Positions 12,372 to 20,400 of a DNA stretch of 64,000 nt are shown here, piece by piece (position 1 is the first letter of the stretch; each line of letters opens with the position of its first letter). Source of the stretch: CAIUGU01 sp965279735. Its GTDB lineage: Bacteria; Pseudomonadota; Gammaproteobacteria; Steroidobacterales; Steroidobacteraceae. The notes below the pieces were generated by a model, which made no database searches, was not told where the DNA came from, and worked only from the letters and a program-made list of their open reading frames with translations. The stretch spans positions 930,001 through 994,000 of the forward strand of contig OZ257260.1 in NCBI GenBank assembly GCA_965279735.1, in the 5' to 3' direction. The translations under genes were made by a program, and so were the position numbers.

Positions 12372-13844
12372 ATGTGTAGAGTCGGCGCAGCGGCCGTGAT
12401 GGCCACCGGATCTCCCTCCGCAGGCCGCCCTTTGCAGGCGGCGCAACCCATGACACTGGCTGAGGACCTGCCGCCCGATACAGGCGTGGCAAAGCGGCGC
12501 TACGTGATTCGCGGCGGCGCCGTGATGTCGTTGGACGCAAGCGTCGGTGATTTCGTCCAGGCGGATGTACTGGTCGAAGGCCGGAAGATCGTCGCGGTCG
12601 GCCCTCAACTGGATGCCGGCGATGCAATCGAAATCGATGCCCGTGGCCGCATCGTCATGCCGGGCTTCGTCGATACCCATCATCACCAGTTCGAAACGGC
12701 ACTGCGCAGCTTTCTGGCGGACGGCCTGCTGTTCAATGACGGCAAGCCGCACGGCGCGATCAACTACTTCGAATACATCCTCGCGAAATTCGCTCCGGTG
12801 TACCGGCCGCAGGATGTCTACATCAGCGAACTGTTCGGCTCGCTCAGCCAGCTCGACGCGGGCGTCACGACCGTGCACGACATCTCGCAGATCCATCATT
12901 CGCCCGAACATTCCGATGCCGCGCTCCAGGGCATCGTCGAGTCCGGGCGCCGCGCCGCGTTTGGTTATTTCGAAGGCCGCGCCGGTAGCGACTCGTACCC
13001 GAACGACGCGCGTCGCATCAGGAAGCAGCATTTCTCCTCCGACGATCAGCTGGTCACCATGATCATGGGCGGGGAGATCTACCTGCCTGGCCATGAAGCC
13101 GCATGGGCCATTGGCCGGGAACTCGGCATCCCCGTCGCTGCGCATATCGTGGGCAGTTTCGGCATGAGCGCGGAGTTCGACAGGTTGGCGGAGCTCGGCG
13201 CATTCGGGCCGGACAACCTGTTCATCCACATGACCGGCATGTCCGACCTCGGCTGGCAGAAGACCAGGGATTCAGGCGCTGGCGTGTCACTCTCGGTTCC
13301 CATCGAGATGAACATGCGCCACGGGATGCCGCCGTTGCTTAAAGCATTGGCAATGGGCATCCAGCCGTCGCTCAGCACGGACGTCGAGTGCACGCTCACG
13401 GCGGACTTCTTCACCCAGATGCGCACCACGATGGCGTTGCAGCGCGCGCTGGTGAACGAAACGGCGCTGGAGACAGGCAACCCCGCGGGTCTTCCGGAGT
13501 TGCTCACCACGCGTGACGTCCTGCGCCTGGCGACCCTGCAGGGCGCAAAGGACCTCAAGCTCGATCGCAAGACCGGCTCGCTCACCCCGGGCAAGGAAGC
13601 CGACATCCTCATTCTGGATGCCACTGCCCTGAACGTCGCGCCGCTCAATCACGTGCCGGGTGCGGTCGTCTCGCTGATGGAGCGCTCCAACGTCGAAACG
13701 GTCATCGTGGCGGGCAAGATCCGCAAGTGGAAAGGGCAGTTGCTGGACGCCGATCTTTCCAGGCTCAGGCATGAGCTTGAGGCCTCGCGCGACTACCTCT
13801 TCGACGCAGCCGGCATACCCCAAGACCTGTTCCGCGCCAACTGA
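12372..13844 (+). CDS. Amidohydrolase-superfamily metallohydrolase
   Basis: About 490 aa. The N-terminal composite beta domain (DVLVEGRKIVAVG) leads to the metal-binding PGFVDTHHHQFETALRSF block, the HxH motif of the amidohydrolase/deaminase superfamily. Further expected metal ligands are a His in AAHIVGSFG, a His in FIHMTG, and an Asp in SLSTDVEC. The C-terminal KLDRKTGSLTPGKEADIL segment is the usual superfamily ending. It resembles the chlorohydrolase/deaminase branch, but the substrate cannot be predicted. ATG 12372 is chosen because GGAG lies 5 nt upstream; the open frame reaches back into tRNA-Cys (12318), which is not a plausible start. ATG 12399 and 12450 are alternatives. Confidence 0.88.
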   Translation: MCRVGAAAVMATGSPSAGRPLQAAQPMTLAEDLPPDTGVAKRRYVIRGGAVMSLDASVGDFVQADVLVEGRKIVAVGPQLDAGDAIEIDARGRIVMPGFVDTHHHQFETALRSFLADGLLFNDGKPHGAINYFEYILAKFAPVYRPQDVYISELFGSLSQLDAGVTTVHDISQIHHSPEHSDAALQGIVESGRRAAFGYFEGRAGSDSYPNDARRIRKQHFSSDDQLVTMIMGGEIYLPGHEAAWAIGRELGIPVAAHIVGSFGMSAEFDRLAELGAFGPDNLFIHMTGMSDLGWQKTRDSGAGVSLSVPIEMNMRHGMPPLLKALAMGIQPSLSTDVECTLTADFFTQMRTTMALQRALVNETALETGNPAGLPELLTTRDVLRLATLQGAKDLKLDRKTGSLTPGKEADILILDATALNVAPLNHVPGAVVSLMERSNVETVIVAGKIRKWKGQLLDADLSRLRHELEASRDYLFDAAGIPQDLFRAN

Positions 13845-13925
13845 CTGGATCGCGGGCCTTGGCCGTGCCTATGATCCGGCAGGGGAATCCTGTCCGGGCG
13901 AGCGCAAGAATAAGCGGGGCCAAGA

Positions 13926-15320
13926 ATGAAGAAGACCATCTGGGGCGGGTCTGTACTGGCGGCAGTCACATTGGCAGGCGGCTTCGCCGTCGCCCAACAG
14001 GTCGCTGATCCTGGTTTCAAAAGTGTCGGCAGGGGTGCGCCGCTCGCTGCGGATCTCAGGCAATTCCAGCCGACCGGACCGCTCATTCCCCTCACGCCTG
14101 GGCCGAACGGCCCGCGTCGTGATCCCGCGAATTTCGTCGGCATGGCTCGCAATGGCGCGGCGCCTGCGGGAATCACGCCTTTGCCGGTCGACCTGTTCAC
14201 GTCGAAGGATTTCTACAAGGATCGCGCGCTCTGGACCGACCCGCGCTATTTCCGTTGCAACAGCTCCATGGGGATCGAAGAGCAGCGGGCCAACGGCCCC
14301 GGGGTCATGGGCGACAATCCGCCAGCCTCTGCAGCGTGGGGAAACTGCGATCGCGACTACCCCCGCGAAGCTATCGTCAGTCCGTACGCCTTCAAGACAG
14401 CACAAGCCCATTACGAAGCGCTGCTTGCCGAGACACGGGGTCGCGGCGGCCCCACTCAACATACGTACGCCACTGTCCCCGGCGAGTGGACCGGTCGCTA
14501 CATGCATCCTGGCCGGACGCCGGGCAATGCCTACTGGTATCGCATGCGGCACAACCAGATGCCGACGATCCTGTCGCTGCTAACGCCGGAGTACCAGACG
14601 CGGATGGTGCAGGAGGCCTATCACCAGGGAAACACCAATGCGACGCAATGGCCGTCGCAGTACTGCTGGCCCGAAGGCTTCATGCGGCGGTGGCATGAAT
14701 TCGCCGTGTGGGAGCAGCACATCATGGTGACGCCGTCGATGGTGCAGATCCTCACCGGCGTGGCGCGCAACTTCATCACCAACATCCACATCGGGCGCGA
14801 GTTCAACATGACCGGTGCCGTGCCCCGGCTTGGTGCCGACGTGCCGCGTTGGTATGGCGAGACCATCGGCTTCTGGGACAAGGACACGCTGATTACCTGG
14901 ACCTCCAACATCCAGGGCTGGAAGGTCCATGGCGCCTTCGAGTATTCGAACAAGATGCAGTCGATCGAGATCTACTCGCCCAACCGCGATGCCGACGGCA
15001 AGTTTGTCGGTCTCAATCACGAGGCCGTTTTCTATGATCCGGAAGCGCTGGTGGAACCGATCCGCATCATCCGCAGCTACCTGAAGACGAGCGGCTTCGA
15101 GGGCGGCGATCCTTACGTCGTCATCGACTGCATTCAGACGATTTTCCCGCTGAAGGGCAAGGCCACACCCGTGTCACCGGGCACCGAGATTGAATACCGC
15201 GTGCCCGACATGTACGGCCGTCCATGGGCCAAGCTCTGGGAGGAATACTTTGAGCAGGGCATGGAAAAGCCGGAAGCGGAAGACCTCTTCAATTTCGATC
15301 AGGCGCCAGCGGCTCAGTAG
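13926..15320 (+). CDS. Secreted protein of unknown function in a DUF6152/DUF6644 locus
   Basis: A 464-aa protein with a signal peptide (about 1-23, cleaved near FAVAQ). The mature part is rich in aromatic residues and contains cysteines in FRCNSSM, GNCDRDY and YCWPEGF. The central segment has GFWDKDTLITWTSN, which resembles GHWEGDTLVIETTNF in the protein encoded at 42568-43335, so the two are probably distant relatives. It opens a four-gene co-directional cluster with a DUF6152 gene and two DUF6644-type membrane genes. I do not recognise a catalytic motif. Confidence 0.75.
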   Translation: MKKTIWGGSVLAAVTLAGGFAVAQQVADPGFKSVGRGAPLAADLRQFQPTGPLIPLTPGPNGPRRDPANFVGMARNGAAPAGITPLPVDLFTSKDFYKDRALWTDPRYFRCNSSMGIEEQRANGPGVMGDNPPASAAWGNCDRDYPREAIVSPYAFKTAQAHYEALLAETRGRGGPTQHTYATVPGEWTGRYMHPGRTPGNAYWYRMRHNQMPTILSLLTPEYQTRMVQEAYHQGNTNATQWPSQYCWPEGFMRRWHEFAVWEQHIMVTPSMVQILTGVARNFITNIHIGREFNMTGAVPRLGADVPRWYGETIGFWDKDTLITWTSNIQGWKVHGAFEYSNKMQSIEIYSPNRDADGKFVGLNHEAVFYDPEALVEPIRIIRSYLKTSGFEGGDPYVVIDCIQTIFPLKGKATPVSPGTEIEYRVPDMYGRPWAKLWEEYFEQGMEKPEAEDLFNFDQAPAAQ

Positions 15321-15352
15321 CCACGACAATTCACGAAGTGGAGGGACGATTC

Positions 15353-15826
15353 TTGAACACGCAAGCCAAAGGCATTATTTCCGCTGCATTCGCGGTGATC
15401 TCAATCGTCATTGCAGTACCCACCGACGCGCACCACTCGTTCTCGATCTTCAACATGGAGAAGACGCAGGTCTTCACCGGTGTGGTGACCCGCGTGAATC
15501 CGGACGCGAATCACCTGCAGATTTTCTTTGCGCCGATGAACGATGAGCGCAAGAACGTGGTGCGGGGCGCGGATGGCAAGCCGGTTGTCTGGGCTGTCGA
15601 GATGGCTGGCTCGGCGCAATCCGCGAGGCAAGGCATTTCGGTCAACAGCTTTCCACCCGGAACGATTTTCAGTGTGACGCTGCATCCTTTGCGCAGTGGC
15701 GAACCTGCAGGCAGTCGCGATGATTCCGGTCTGTTCAAGTGTCCAGCCAAAACGCCGCCACCGGTCGGCAAGCACTGCGACTCCGTTGAGGGACACAAGA
15801 CCTTCGGCGCGAAAGGAGCCGAATGA
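15353..15826 (+). CDS. DUF6152-type secreted protein
   Basis: About 157 aa. The signal peptide ends just before HHSFSIFNME, the AHHS mature N-terminus that marks this family, followed by VFTGVVTRVNPDAN, a small beta-barrel-like region. TTG 15353 is preferred as start because GGAGG lies 8 nt upstream; a GTG at 15338 would put the ribosome binding site inside the coding sequence. Unlike the shorter family member at 43356-43748, this one has a C-terminal extension with two cysteines (FKCPAK, HCDSVEG). Function is unknown; the His pair at the mature end could bind metal (inference). Confidence 0.72.
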   Translation: MNTQAKGIISAAFAVISIVIAVPTDAHHSFSIFNMEKTQVFTGVVTRVNPDANHLQIFFAPMNDERKNVVRGADGKPVVWAVEMAGSAQSARQGISVNSFPPGTIFSVTLHPLRSGEPAGSRDDSGLFKCPAKTPPPVGKHCDSVEGHKTFGAKGAE

Positions 15827-15841
15827 GCGGGGTAGGCCTGC

Positions 15842-16360
15842 ATGCTTGAGCTGGCGGAACGACTGCAGTCGACTGCCTTAAGCATCACGATCCAGTCGGT
15901 CAAGTGGATCATCCCGCTACTGCAGTCGATCCACATCCTCGTCATAGGTGTCGTGTTCGTCTCGATCCTGATGATCGCCTTGCGGGTGCTCGGCCGCGTG
16001 CGCATGGACCAGTCGTTTGCGGAAGTGTGGTTGCGGTTTGCACCGTGGATGTGGGGCGGGCTGGTTGTGATGTTACTGACAGGTTTGATCCTGGTCATCG
16101 GCGAACCCGTTCGCGAATTCACGAGCCTCTCCTTCTGGCTCAAGATGGCGCTGCTGTTGATTGCAGTCGTGAGTGTCGTTGTCTTCAGTCGGCTGCTCAA
16201 GTCGTCCGCGTCCGCGGTTCCTGACGCCGGTTTCTCCGGTGCCGCCCGATCTGGCGCAGTGGGCATCATGGTGCTCTGGATCGCCATCATCTTTCTCGGC
16301 CGGGCCATCGCCTACGACGTTGAAGTGTGGGGCTCGTGGTCGCTGTCTGCGGGCCGCTAG
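15842..16360 (+). CDS. DUF6644-type membrane protein (first copy)
   Basis: A 172-aa protein with about four transmembrane helices. An amphipathic N-terminus (LAERLQSTALSITIQ) precedes VKWIIPLLQSIHILVIGVVF, whose His in the first membrane helix recurs in the next gene. The late helix FLGRAIAYDVE corresponds to FLGRWIGF in the next gene, so the two are tandem paralogues. Membrane histidines make heme or metal binding conceivable, but no function is established. It follows the DUF6152 gene after 15 bp. Confidence 0.7.
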   Translation: MLELAERLQSTALSITIQSVKWIIPLLQSIHILVIGVVFVSILMIALRVLGRVRMDQSFAEVWLRFAPWMWGGLVVMLLTGLILVIGEPVREFTSLSFWLKMALLLIAVVSVVVFSRLLKSSASAVPDAGFSGAARSGAVGIMVLWIAIIFLGRAIAYDVEVWGSWSLSAGR

Positions 16361-16377
16361 CAACGCAAGGCCAACGC

Positions 16378-16920
16378 ATGGATCCCGCGCAGATCACCGA
16401 ACTCATCCAGGCCTCGGCACCCGCCGAATGGATGCGCAGTTCCTTGAAGGCAATGCCGGTGGTGGAAGCCATTCATGTCATGGCAGTGGCGCTGGTTTTC
16501 GGGACGATCCTGATCGTTGATCTGCGACTCCTTGGCATCCCCGACACGCGCAGGTCGTTCACGCGTATCTCCGATGAGCTTCTTCCCTGGACGTGGTCTG
16601 CCTTCGGGATCGCGGTTGTCACGGGTGCGTTGATGTTTGCTGCCAATGCGGTGACCTATTTCGGCAACGCATCCTTCCGCTGGAAGCTGGTTGCACTGGC
16701 GGGCGCGGGATTGAACATGGCGGTGTTCCAGCGGGTCACCTTCCGGAATGTCGCTGCGTGGGACAAGAACGTACCGGCCCCGCAAGCCGCACGCATCGCC
16801 GGGGTGTTGTCCATCCTGGTCTGGGCGAGCGTGATTTTTCTCGGCCGCTGGATCGGCTTCACCAAGGGCTACAACTTCGATATCCCAGAGAACACGGAAC
16901 TCAATTTCGAGTTTGGTTAA
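16378..16920 (+). CDS. DUF6644-type membrane protein (second copy)
   Basis: A 180-aa paralogue of the upstream gene, with the N-terminal amphipathic segment, VVEAIHVMAVALVFGTILIV, and the conserved FLGRWIGF near the end. Four transmembrane helices are expected. ATG 16378 lies 17 bp after the previous stop and follows AAGG; a GTG at 16327 overlaps the upstream gene and is unlikely. It is the last gene of the probable operon starting at 13926. Confidence 0.72.
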   Translation: MDPAQITELIQASAPAEWMRSSLKAMPVVEAIHVMAVALVFGTILIVDLRLLGIPDTRRSFTRISDELLPWTWSAFGIAVVTGALMFAANAVTYFGNASFRWKLVALAGAGLNMAVFQRVTFRNVAAWDKNVPAPQAARIAGVLSILVWASVIFLGRWIGFTKGYNFDIPENTELNFEFG

Positions 16921-16929
16921 GCTTGCGGG

Positions 16930-17151
16930 ATGATCGAAGATCACCCGCAGTTCCGCACCGCGTTCGACCAGGCTAGCGATGAGTTCGGCCTGGCCTCGTA
17001 CTTCCAGGATCTGGTCCTGCCGCTGTTCTCGATGCCGGTGACGCAGTGGCCCGGGTGCTGTGCCGGCAACTGCCTGCCCTGTGCCCAGACTTTGGTGGCA
17101 GTGGCCTTGCGCACCTGCCAGCTTCTGGAGGTGGATCCGCCACGGTCCTGA
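16930..17151 (+). CDS. Small cysteine-containing hypothetical protein
   Basis: A 73-aa reading frame starting 9 bp after the DUF6644 gene. It has a natural-looking acidic and aromatic N-terminus (HPQFRTAFDQASDEFGL) and a cysteine cluster WPGCCAGNCLPC that could bind a metal. I do not recognise a family. Expression as the last gene of the upstream operon is plausible. The remaining bases to 17319 show no further gene. Confidence 0.42.
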   Translation: MIEDHPQFRTAFDQASDEFGLASYFQDLVLPLFSMPVTQWPGCCAGNCLPCAQTLVAVALRTCQLLEVDPPRS

Positions 17152-17319
17152 GGACCGCTGAGGTTTGCTGTGGTGAAAGTTCGGCCGCGACTCGATGCGC
17201 CCGCACCGAGCGCGGCCTGACCATCTCCGCTACGTGAGCTGCGGTGATGGCTGATCGGGAGTTTAGCGGGTTCTCAGAGACGGGTAGGGAGCCCGTTTAC
17301 GCGTGGCCCATCGACACGG

Positions 17320-17526
17320 CTACTTGCGGGTGTAGACCGGAACCTTCTTGATGTGTTGGGAGAGGCGCCGCATGTCATCCAGGGTGCGTCGCTTTGAAGC
17401 TGCCGCTTCCGATTCCTGCGGCTGGGCGCGTAACGTGTCAGCCATCGATATCCCGAGCATGAGCATCTCGACCTGGCGCGTGGCGTCGGCTGCGTCCCCG
17501 GGAGGTGGGTATTTCTTCTGATCCAT
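17320..17526 (-). CDS. Small hypothetical protein
   Basis: A 68-aa charged protein, helix-rich in the middle and ending in VPVYTRK. No membrane segment or known motif is visible. It stands alone on the minus strand in an islet of small genes. Coding status rests on composition only. Confidence 0.45.
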   Translation of the reverse strand: MDQKKYPPPGDAADATRQVEMLMLGISMADTLRAQPQESEAAASKRRTLDDMRRLSQHIKKVPVYTRK

Positions 17527-17749
17527 GACGAGACCGTACCAAGTCCCGGCCGGTTCGCACTGAGAAAGCGTTCACTGATTCGTGAAGGACTTGGTTGAGA
17601 CCGAACGGCCGGCGGAACGCTCAGTCCTTAAGCGAATCCATGGCAAGACCTCCGTCGGCCGTTCGTTCCATGACTAGCGGCGCGCGAGGCGGGGTCTTTA
17701 GCGATGAAAACTCATACTATGTAAGGCTTGCACGGCCAACGGACTCAGC

Positions 17750-18022
17750 ATGACCTCCTACCTCATTGCCTATGACCTGACTGGCCCGAATCTGAAGTAT
17801 GCGGAGATGATCAAGCGTCTCCGCCGGCTCGAGCCCGAGCGGCCCATTGAAAGCCTGCTTGGCAATCTGGCGGGCCTTCCGGATTCGACGTATATCCTGA
17901 ATACGTCAACTACGGCCCGCGAGATTCTTGACGCACTAAAGGCACCCGGAGGGCTCGACGAAAACGACAAGGTTTTGATCGCCACCATCGCGGGGGACAT
18001 CGTTCAACATCCGGCGAAATAG
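17750..18022 (+). CDS. Orphan Cas2-like (SinR-type) small protein
   Basis: A 90-aa protein beginning SYLIAYDLTGPNLKYAEM, with a central DSTYILNTSTTAREI and a final NDKVLIATIAGD. This beta-alpha-beta pattern (first strand ending in Y-D, second strand with a Ser/Thr-rich end, third strand LIATIAGD) matches the Cas2/SinR ferredoxin-like family found outside CRISPR loci. No CRISPR repeats or other cas genes are in the window. Some relatives are nucleases or toxins; here the role is unknown. AT-rich DNA with TACTAT about 30-35 bp upstream may be its -10 element. Confidence 0.6.
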   Translation: MTSYLIAYDLTGPNLKYAEMIKRLRRLEPERPIESLLGNLAGLPDSTYILNTSTTAREILDALKAPGGLDENDKVLIATIAGDIVQHPAK

Positions 18023-18081
18023 ATCGTCGCGAGCGTTTTATCCGGATTGCATCTCAGCAACAAAGCCGCCGAAATGATCTC

Positions 18082-18387
18082 ATGGGCCTATCCTCTCTGC
18101 GGAACCCGCTCTTGAATCGAGAAATGTCCCTTGCCGACTGGTATCGAGCGCAGGCTCAGCTCAAAGTCATTCGCCAGAGAATGAACATGGCAAGGTTGCT
18201 CAACCTCCATGCACTGACGGAGGCCGCCAGGCGCTGCCTGGTGGTGGACCGCAGTCCTGCCCTGGCCGGCATACAGCTTGAATACATCGCCGAGAAGCTC
18301 GGCGCGCATCCGGCGCTCCATGGTCCTGTCACCGCGTTGGCGAGCAGGCTGATGGAGTACACAACAGTGGAGCCCGAGTCGGCCTGA
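18082..18387 (+). CDS. Hypothetical helical protein
   Basis: A 101-aa mostly alpha-helical protein (SLADWYRAQAQLKVIRQRM and LHALTEAARRCLVVD). It has no signal peptide or recognised motif. It lies 59 bp after the Cas2-like gene on the same strand and may share its transcript. Confidence 0.5.
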   Translation: MGLSSLRNPLLNREMSLADWYRAQAQLKVIRQRMNMARLLNLHALTEAARRCLVVDRSPALAGIQLEYIAEKLGAHPALHGPVTALASRLMEYTTVEPESA

Positions 18388-18392
18388 CGGCC

Positions 18393-18593
18393 TTACTGTT
18401 TTCCCTTTCGATCGGCTCCCAGCATGTCGCCCACCTGGCGAGCGATGAAGTTCATCACCTGCTCGGATGCCGCCATCGATGCAAAGGTCACCAGCAGCTC
18501 GCGAGGCAACGAGTTCAACCTCGGGTCGTCGAGCTTCCCCAGCGCGTTGTCCACGGATTCGCGCATCAACTCTTCAGCTTCTTCACGTGTCAT
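18393..18593 (-). CDS. Small helical hypothetical protein
   Basis: A 66-aa acidic helical protein (TREEAEELMRES, FIARQVGDML). The frame extends upstream to 18737, but those codons are rich in Arg, Trp and Lys with unnatural composition, so ATG 18593 is the likelier start. No family is recognised. It converges with the preceding gene, leaving 5 bp. Confidence 0.5.
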   Translation of the reverse strand: MTREEAEELMRESVDNALGKLDDPRLNSLPRELLVTFASMAASEQVMNFIARQVGDMLGADRKGKQ

Positions 18594-18727
18594 GGCCGCT
18601 AGCCTGCCATTCCGTCTCCGACCTTGCCACTTCTTTTCTCCTCCCATTTCTCTACACAGCCAGCGCTTTTCCCGCGTGCATTTCCATCCGCCTGCCCGTC
18701 CAATTGAGCCGGTCAAGCTGACCATCT

Positions 18728-18746
18728 GTATTGACAATGTAAATAC
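18728..18746 (+). promoter_or_regulatory. Possible BrnTA promoter/operator
   Basis: The inverted repeat GTATT-N9-AATAC overlaps a consensus -35 TTGACA (18731-18736), about 25 bp upstream of the toxin ATG at 18761. Toxin-antitoxin operons of this kind are usually autoregulated by the antitoxin or complex binding such a site (family knowledge); binding here is an inference. Confidence 0.4.
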
Positions 18747-18760
18747 CGGAGTGCAGGCTC

Positions 18761-19051
18761 ATGGACGTACGCCACCGGATTGGCGGTACCGACTTTGTTT
18801 GGAACAGGGAGAAGGCCGATGCCACTTGGCGAAAGCGTGGCATCCGCTTCGAAGAGGCTGCGACCGTGTTCATGGATCCCCTGTTCGTACTGATCGAAGC
18901 CGGTCGCAATGATGAAGCGCGTGAGGCGGTCATCGGTTTTGACAATCTGGGTCGTCTGCTGCACGTAGTGCATATCGAAGTTGGCGAATCCATCCGCATC
19001 ATTTCGGCCCGGCCTGCCGAGCGTCATGAGGAAGCTCTCTATGCTCAATGA
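18761..19051 (+). CDS. brnT: BrnT-family toxin (type II toxin-antitoxin)
   Basis: A 96-aa BrnT/DUF497 protein. Diagnostic elements are FVWNREKADATWRKRGIRF, EEAATVFMDP, and the C-terminal RIISARPAERHEE with the RIISAR strand and terminal Glu. BrnT is a ribonuclease of RelE-like fold. Its last codons overlap the antitoxin start by 11 nt. Toxin before antitoxin is the typical BrnT-BrnA order. Confidence 0.88.
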   Translation: MDVRHRIGGTDFVWNREKADATWRKRGIRFEEAATVFMDPLFVLIEAGRNDEAREAVIGFDNLGRLLHVVHIEVGESIRIISARPAERHEEALYAQ

Positions 19052-19319
19052 AACGTTGAAAAAGCGGCTGAAAAAAGATCGGGCGTCCACCAGTATCACG
19101 CTGCGTATTCCGGTGGATGTCGTGGACAGCCTGAAATCGATCGCTCCTCACAAGGGATTCAGCGGCTACCAGACGCTGCTCAAGTCTTATATCAGCGAAG
19201 GACTGCGCCGCGACGAAGCTACCCATGCGTCCAATGTCATAGAACGGCTGTCGCACGCACTGAAGAAACGGGGTGTCTCGAAAAAGATTGTCGATGAAGC
19301 GATCAGGGATCTGAGCTGA
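19041..19319 (+). CDS. brnA: BrnA-like antitoxin (ribbon-helix-helix)
   Basis: About 92 aa. The SITLRIPVDVVDSLKSIA segment is a ribbon-helix-helix DNA-binding strand and helix, followed by GYQTLLKSYISEGLRRD, as in BrnA and CopG antitoxins. The C-terminal tail is charged and helical and probably wraps the toxin. ATG 19041 overlaps the toxin stop; ATG 19026 is an alternative. Confidence 0.85.
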   Translation: MLNETLKKRLKKDRASTSITLRIPVDVVDSLKSIAPHKGFSGYQTLLKSYISEGLRRDEATHASNVIERLSHALKKRGVSKKIVDEAIRDLS

Positions 19320-19381
19320 CGCAAAGTCAAAAATGGCCGGCTTTTGTGGCCCGTCCTCGGGCCATTGCCGGCAAATAGCCG

Positions 19382-19429
19382 GCTAACGCCAGCAGGCCAG
19401 AGTCTGACTTGCCCGTCCGGGCTATTTGC
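19382..19429. repeat. Left inverted repeat flanking the ORF6N gene
   Basis: This 48-bp segment contains two blocks, 19382-19401 and 19403-19429, whose reverse complements recur after the ORF6N gene at 20290-20309 (18 of 20 identical) and 20248-20274 (24 of 27 identical). GCCGGCAAATAGCCGGC and related short palindromes surround it (19332-19384). Confidence 0.75.
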
Positions 19430-19597
19430 TGACGGAATCGGCCCATTGACGGTAGTCCATTTGCGGCCTAAGGCTGCCGGTCGCTTCGTGTCTTCCCGTC
19501 TCTTAATCTGTCCAAACCCGCCAGTTTCTCCACTTCCCGTCCATTCAATCGCTGCCTATGGTTCCTCGACTCAAGGACTTCGAGCAGGAAATCGGAC

Positions 19598-20176
19598 ATG
19601 GCGAAACGGGTTCAAGTAGCGGTGGACGTCGGCTCGATTGAGCGGCAGATCCTGATCGTAAGAGGGCAGCGGGTCTTGCTCGACGCGAATCTTGCGGAGT
19701 TGTACGGCGTTACCACCAAGGCGCTCAATCAGGCAGTTCGACGCAATATTGATCGGTTTCCGGATGACTTCATGTTCCAGTTGACGTGGGATGAAGCTGC
19801 CATTTCAAGGTCACATTCTGTGACCTTGGTTCAAGGGCAACCAGAAGTTGTTGCCGACAGGACGAACAGGTCGACCGAAGCGAAGCCGGGCAGCAACTTC
19901 AAATATCGGCCGCGCGCGTTTACCGAGCAAGGTGTCGCCATGCTCTCCAGCGTCCTCCGCAGCAAGCGCGCTGTCTTGGTGAATATCGAAATCATGCGGA
20001 CGTTCGTCCGCTTGAGGCGTTTGCTCGCGTCGAATGCGGAACTGTCCCGAAAGCTTGCGGCGTTCGAGAAGAAATACGACTCTGAATTCAGAATCGTCTT
20101 CACAGCCATCCGCGAACTCATGACTCCGCTCACACCACCAAAGAAGCGCCTGATCGGGTTTGAGCCGTGGGAGTAG
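19598..20176 (+). CDS. ORF6N domain protein
   Basis: A 192-aa protein. The ORF6N domain spans about residues 12-130: ILIVRGQRVLLDANLAELY, VTTKALNQAVRRN and RFPDDFMFQL, then RAFTEQGVAMLSSVLRS. A coiled C-terminus (RKLAAFEKKYDSEFR) follows. The domain is found in phage and chromosomal proteins thought to bind DNA (KilA-N/ORF6N group). The start is supported by AGGA 9 nt upstream. The gene alone sits between the two arms of an inverted repeat, suggesting it moves as a unit. Confidence 0.85.
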   Translation: MAKRVQVAVDVGSIERQILIVRGQRVLLDANLAELYGVTTKALNQAVRRNIDRFPDDFMFQLTWDEAAISRSHSVTLVQGQPEVVADRTNRSTEAKPGSNFKYRPRAFTEQGVAMLSSVLRSKRAVLVNIEIMRTFVRLRRLLASNAELSRKLAAFEKKYDSEFRIVFTAIRELMTPLTPPKKRLIGFEPWE

Positions 20177-20247
20177 GGCAGCAAGAGATGAATAAGACAG
20201 GCCAACTCTGTTGGCAAATGGCGTCCCGCAAAGGGCCGGCTTTCCCG

Positions 20248-20309
20248 GCAAATGGCCCAGACGGGCAAGCCAGATTGGGAAAGAAGGAATCTGGCCTGCT
20301 GGCGCCAGC
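20248..20309. repeat. Right inverted repeat flanking the ORF6N gene
   Basis: This is the inverted counterpart of 19382-19429, with the two conserved blocks (20248-20274 and 20290-20309) separated by 15 nt instead of one. Further GGCC/GCCGGC palindromes continue to about 20370, up to the next gene. Confidence 0.75.
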
Positions 20310-20400
20310 CGGCCGTTTGCCACGTCTTCGGGGCCATATGCCGTGAGGCCATTTGCCGGCGAAGCCGGCCGGTCCCTCTGCCTGCGCCGCGTCTACACCC

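Noticed and set aside
17750..18022. CRISPR-Cas locus suggested by the Cas2-like protein
   Set aside because: No direct-repeat array, cas1 or effector gene is present anywhere in the window.
18594..18737. Upstream extension of the small minus-strand gene at 18393-18593
   Set aside because: The codons give a Trp/Arg/Lys-rich sequence unlike the helical protein that follows, and the region overlaps the toxin promoter.
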